NCBI RefSeq assembly: GCF_003194605.1
Contig: NZ_QHKY01000001.1
Span: forward strand, 992,001 to 1,056,000
Direction: 5' to 3'
Source: Nocardioides gilvus
GTDB lineage: Bacteria > Actinomycetota > Actinomycetes > Propionibacteriales > Nocardioidaceae
DNA length: 64,000 bases
Shown: piece by piece, positions 62,725-64,000 of the stretch
How the letters are laid out: every line of letters starts with the position of its first letter
Position numbering within the stretch: position 1 is the stretch's first letter
Notes under the pieces: model-generated
The model's database searches: none
Seen by the model: the letters and a program-made list of their open reading frames with translations, nothing else
Told to the model about the DNA's origin: nothing
Program-made: the position numbers and the translations under genes

Positions 62725-63389
62725 GCGAAGACGCGCTCGGCCAGGCTCGTGAAGAAGCCCAGACCGTCGGTGCCGGGCCCGGTGAGCGCCTCGACCGCGT
62801 GCTCGGGGTGCGGCATCAGGCCGACCACGTTGCCGCGTTCGTTGGTGATGCCGGCGATGTCGCGGCGTGAGCCGTTCGGGTTGTCGCCGACGTAGCGCGC
62901 CACGACACGACCCTCACCCTCGAGCATGTCGAGGGTGGGCTCGTCGGCGATGAAGTTGCCCTCACCGTTCTTCAGCACGACGACGATCTCCTGGCCGGCG
63001 TCGTAGGCCGAGGTCCAGGCGGTCGTGTTGTTCTCGATGCGCAGGCGCTGGTCGACGCAGTTGAACTTGCGGTGGTCGTTGCGGATCAACGCGCCGGGCA
63101 ACAGGTGGGACTCGCACAGGATCTGGAAGCCGTTGCAGATGCCGAGGACCGGCATCCCCTTGCTCGCCGCCTCGATCACCTCGGTCATCACCGGGGAGAA
63201 GCGGGAGATCGCGCCGCAACGCAAGTAGTCACCGTACGAGAACCCGCCCGGCAGCACGACCGCGTCGACACCGCGCAGGTCGTGGTCACCGTGCCACAGG
63301 GCGACGGCCTCGTTGCCGCCGATACGGACGGCGCGGCTCGCGTCGACGTCGTCGAGGGTGCCGGGGAAGGTGACGACACCGACCTTCAT
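62721..63389 (-). CDS. purQ: Phosphoribosylformylglycinamidine synthase glutaminase subunit
   Basis: A 222-residue class I glutaminase. [11 protein letters not shown] carries the catalytic Cys, and [10 protein letters not shown] the His and Glu. It supplies ammonia to PurL. It overlaps purS by four bases upstream and the DUF3817 gene downstream. Confidence 0.95.
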   Translation of the reverse strand: MKVGVVTFPGTLDDVDASRAVRIGGNEAVALWHGDHDLRGVDAVVLPGGFSYGDYLRCGAISRFSPVMTEVIEAASKGMPVLGICNGFQILCESHLLPGALIRNDHRKFNCVDQRLRIENNTTAWTSAYDAGQEIVVVLKNGEGNFIADEPTLDMLEGEGRVVARYVGDNPNGSRRDIAGITNERGNVVGLMPHPEHAVEALTGPGTDGLGFFTSLAERVFA

Positions 63390-63637
63390 CGGGCGTCCTC
63401 CACGTGGACCTCGAAGTCCTCGATGACGGGATTGCTGAGTAGGGTCCCCGCGAGCTCGGTGACCTGGGCCAACACCTCGTCGGTGACCTCGCCGTCGAAG
63501 GTGAGCTCGAACCGCTTGCCCTGACGGACGTCGGTGAAGCCGGCGAACCCCAGGCGCGGGAGCGTGCCGAGGACGGCCTTCCCCTGCGGGTCGAGAATCT
63601 CGGTCTTGGGCATGACGTCAACGACGACTGTGGCCAC
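63386..63637 (-). CDS. purS: Phosphoribosylformylglycinamidine synthase subunit PurS
   Basis: An 83-residue protein with [17 protein letters not shown] at the start, typical of PurS, which bridges PurL and PurQ. It overlaps purQ by four bases, so the order is purS-purQ-DUF3817. Confidence 0.93.
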   Translation of the reverse strand: MATVVVDVMPKTEILDPQGKAVLGTLPRLGFAGFTDVRQGKRFELTFDGEVTDEVLAQVTELAGTLLSNPVIEDFEVHVEDAR

Positions 63638-63697
63638 GGGGTCTGCTCCTGGTGCGCGCGGGGGAAAGTCCTGCGTCGAGTCTATCCGCCAGCGCCA

Positions 63698-63808
63698 GAC
63701 GTCATCGCCAGCGGTCGCCCCGGCGAACGGACGTGATGACGTCCCGGGCGGGGAGCGGCGGACGTCATCGCCAGCGGTCGCCCCGGCGAACGAACGTGAT
63801 GACGTCCC
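63698..63808. repeat. Two tandem 63-bp intergenic palindromic repeats
   Basis: Units start at 63698 and 63761. Each has GACGTCATCGCC, core AGCGGTCGCCCCGGCGAAC and right arm GTGATGACGTCCC. The family occurs in four loci of this window, always intergenic. Confidence 0.85.
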
Positions 63809-63823
63809 GAGTGGGGGCAGCTG

Positions 63824-64000
63824 CTACTTGGGCTGACCCTTGGCCGAGACGATGATCAGCGCCACGCCGAGTCCGGCGACGATCGGACCGATGGTCGCCC
63901 AAATCTCCACGTCGCTCATCGCGGTGCCGCCGATCCAGCCCAGCCCCTGAGCGGTCCAGACGCCACCGGAGATCAGCATGAGGAGCCCGAAGGCGATTCC
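63824..64000 (-). CDS. Small membrane protein, 5' part beyond the window
   Basis: The visible 58 C-terminal residues start with GIAFGLLMLISGGVWTAQG, then WIGGTAMSD and VEIWATIGPIVAGLGVALII, followed by SAKGQPK and a TAG stop. The pattern of two helices separated by a Gly-rich loop is common in small actinobacterial membrane proteins of unknown role. The start codon lies outside the window. Confidence 0.65.
   Translation of the reverse strand, partial: GIAFGLLMLISGGVWTAQGLGWIGGTAMSDVEIWATIGPIVAGLGVALIIVSAKGQPK

Overview
The window is high-GC chromosomal DNA from an actinobacterium. It encodes mycothiol synthase (MshD), a GlnR nitrogen regulator, a CsoR copper sensor, the two-domain MutT1 and the split PurL/PurQ/PurS enzyme. 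Codon use, abundant leaderless promoters (TANNNT 6-7 nt before the start codon) and the style of the secreted proteins suggest Nocardioides or a close relative; the genus is an inference. No prophage, transposase, CRISPR array or rRNA operon was seen.

Layout. 0-8.7 kb: a thioredoxin, a surface-protein module (two near-identical SipW/TasA-type secreted proteins flanking a signal peptidase that carries its own SipW-type signal segment and a LamG domain), then MoaD-like, GlnR, MshD, YgfZ, a Fur-family regulator and nitrobindin. As I recall it, this neighbourhood resembles the thiX-glnR-mshD region of mycobacteria, with the surface module set inside it. 8.7-23.7 kb: DsrE, Dtd, then polyphosphate kinase, a PhoU-like protein and a Pit phosphate transporter, a 1742-residue secreted repeat protein, the pstSCAB operon with a PHO box, and MutT1. 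23.7-29.4 kb: an ABC exporter pair and a copper operon (CsoR, CopZ, a small membrane protein, CopA) with a CsoR operator. 29.4-35.3 kb: a 53-residue acidic protein, a cold-shock protein, a 997-residue acidic membrane protein, an SPFH protein and a small membrane protein. 35.3-44.8 kb: tRNA-Lys, -Asp, -Glu and -Phe, PpnP, a hotdog thioesterase, NDH-2, an orphan HATPase regulator, a metallopeptidase, a propeller-like protein, DUF3073 and two tandem paralogous lipoproteins. 44.8-64 kb: purine genes in blocks (purM-purF, purL, purS-purQ) interspersed with a GAF histidine kinase, two small Tat-exported paralogues, a dipeptidase, an acetyltransferase, an SCP-like protein, a secreted EEP-fold enzyme, a D-2-hydroxyacid dehydrogenase, and a glycosyltransferase, GtrA and DUF6020 membrane cluster.

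The strongest candidates for something new are: (1) the signal peptidase that appears fused to one of its own substrates, between two TasA-like paralogues that share a leader hairpin; (2) a family of about ten intergenic palindromic repeats (GACGTCATC arms, GGTCGCCC-like core) in four loci, arranged in 62-64 bp tandem steps; (3) the acidic 997-residue membrane protein. All functions come from motif recognition by eye; no database search was run.
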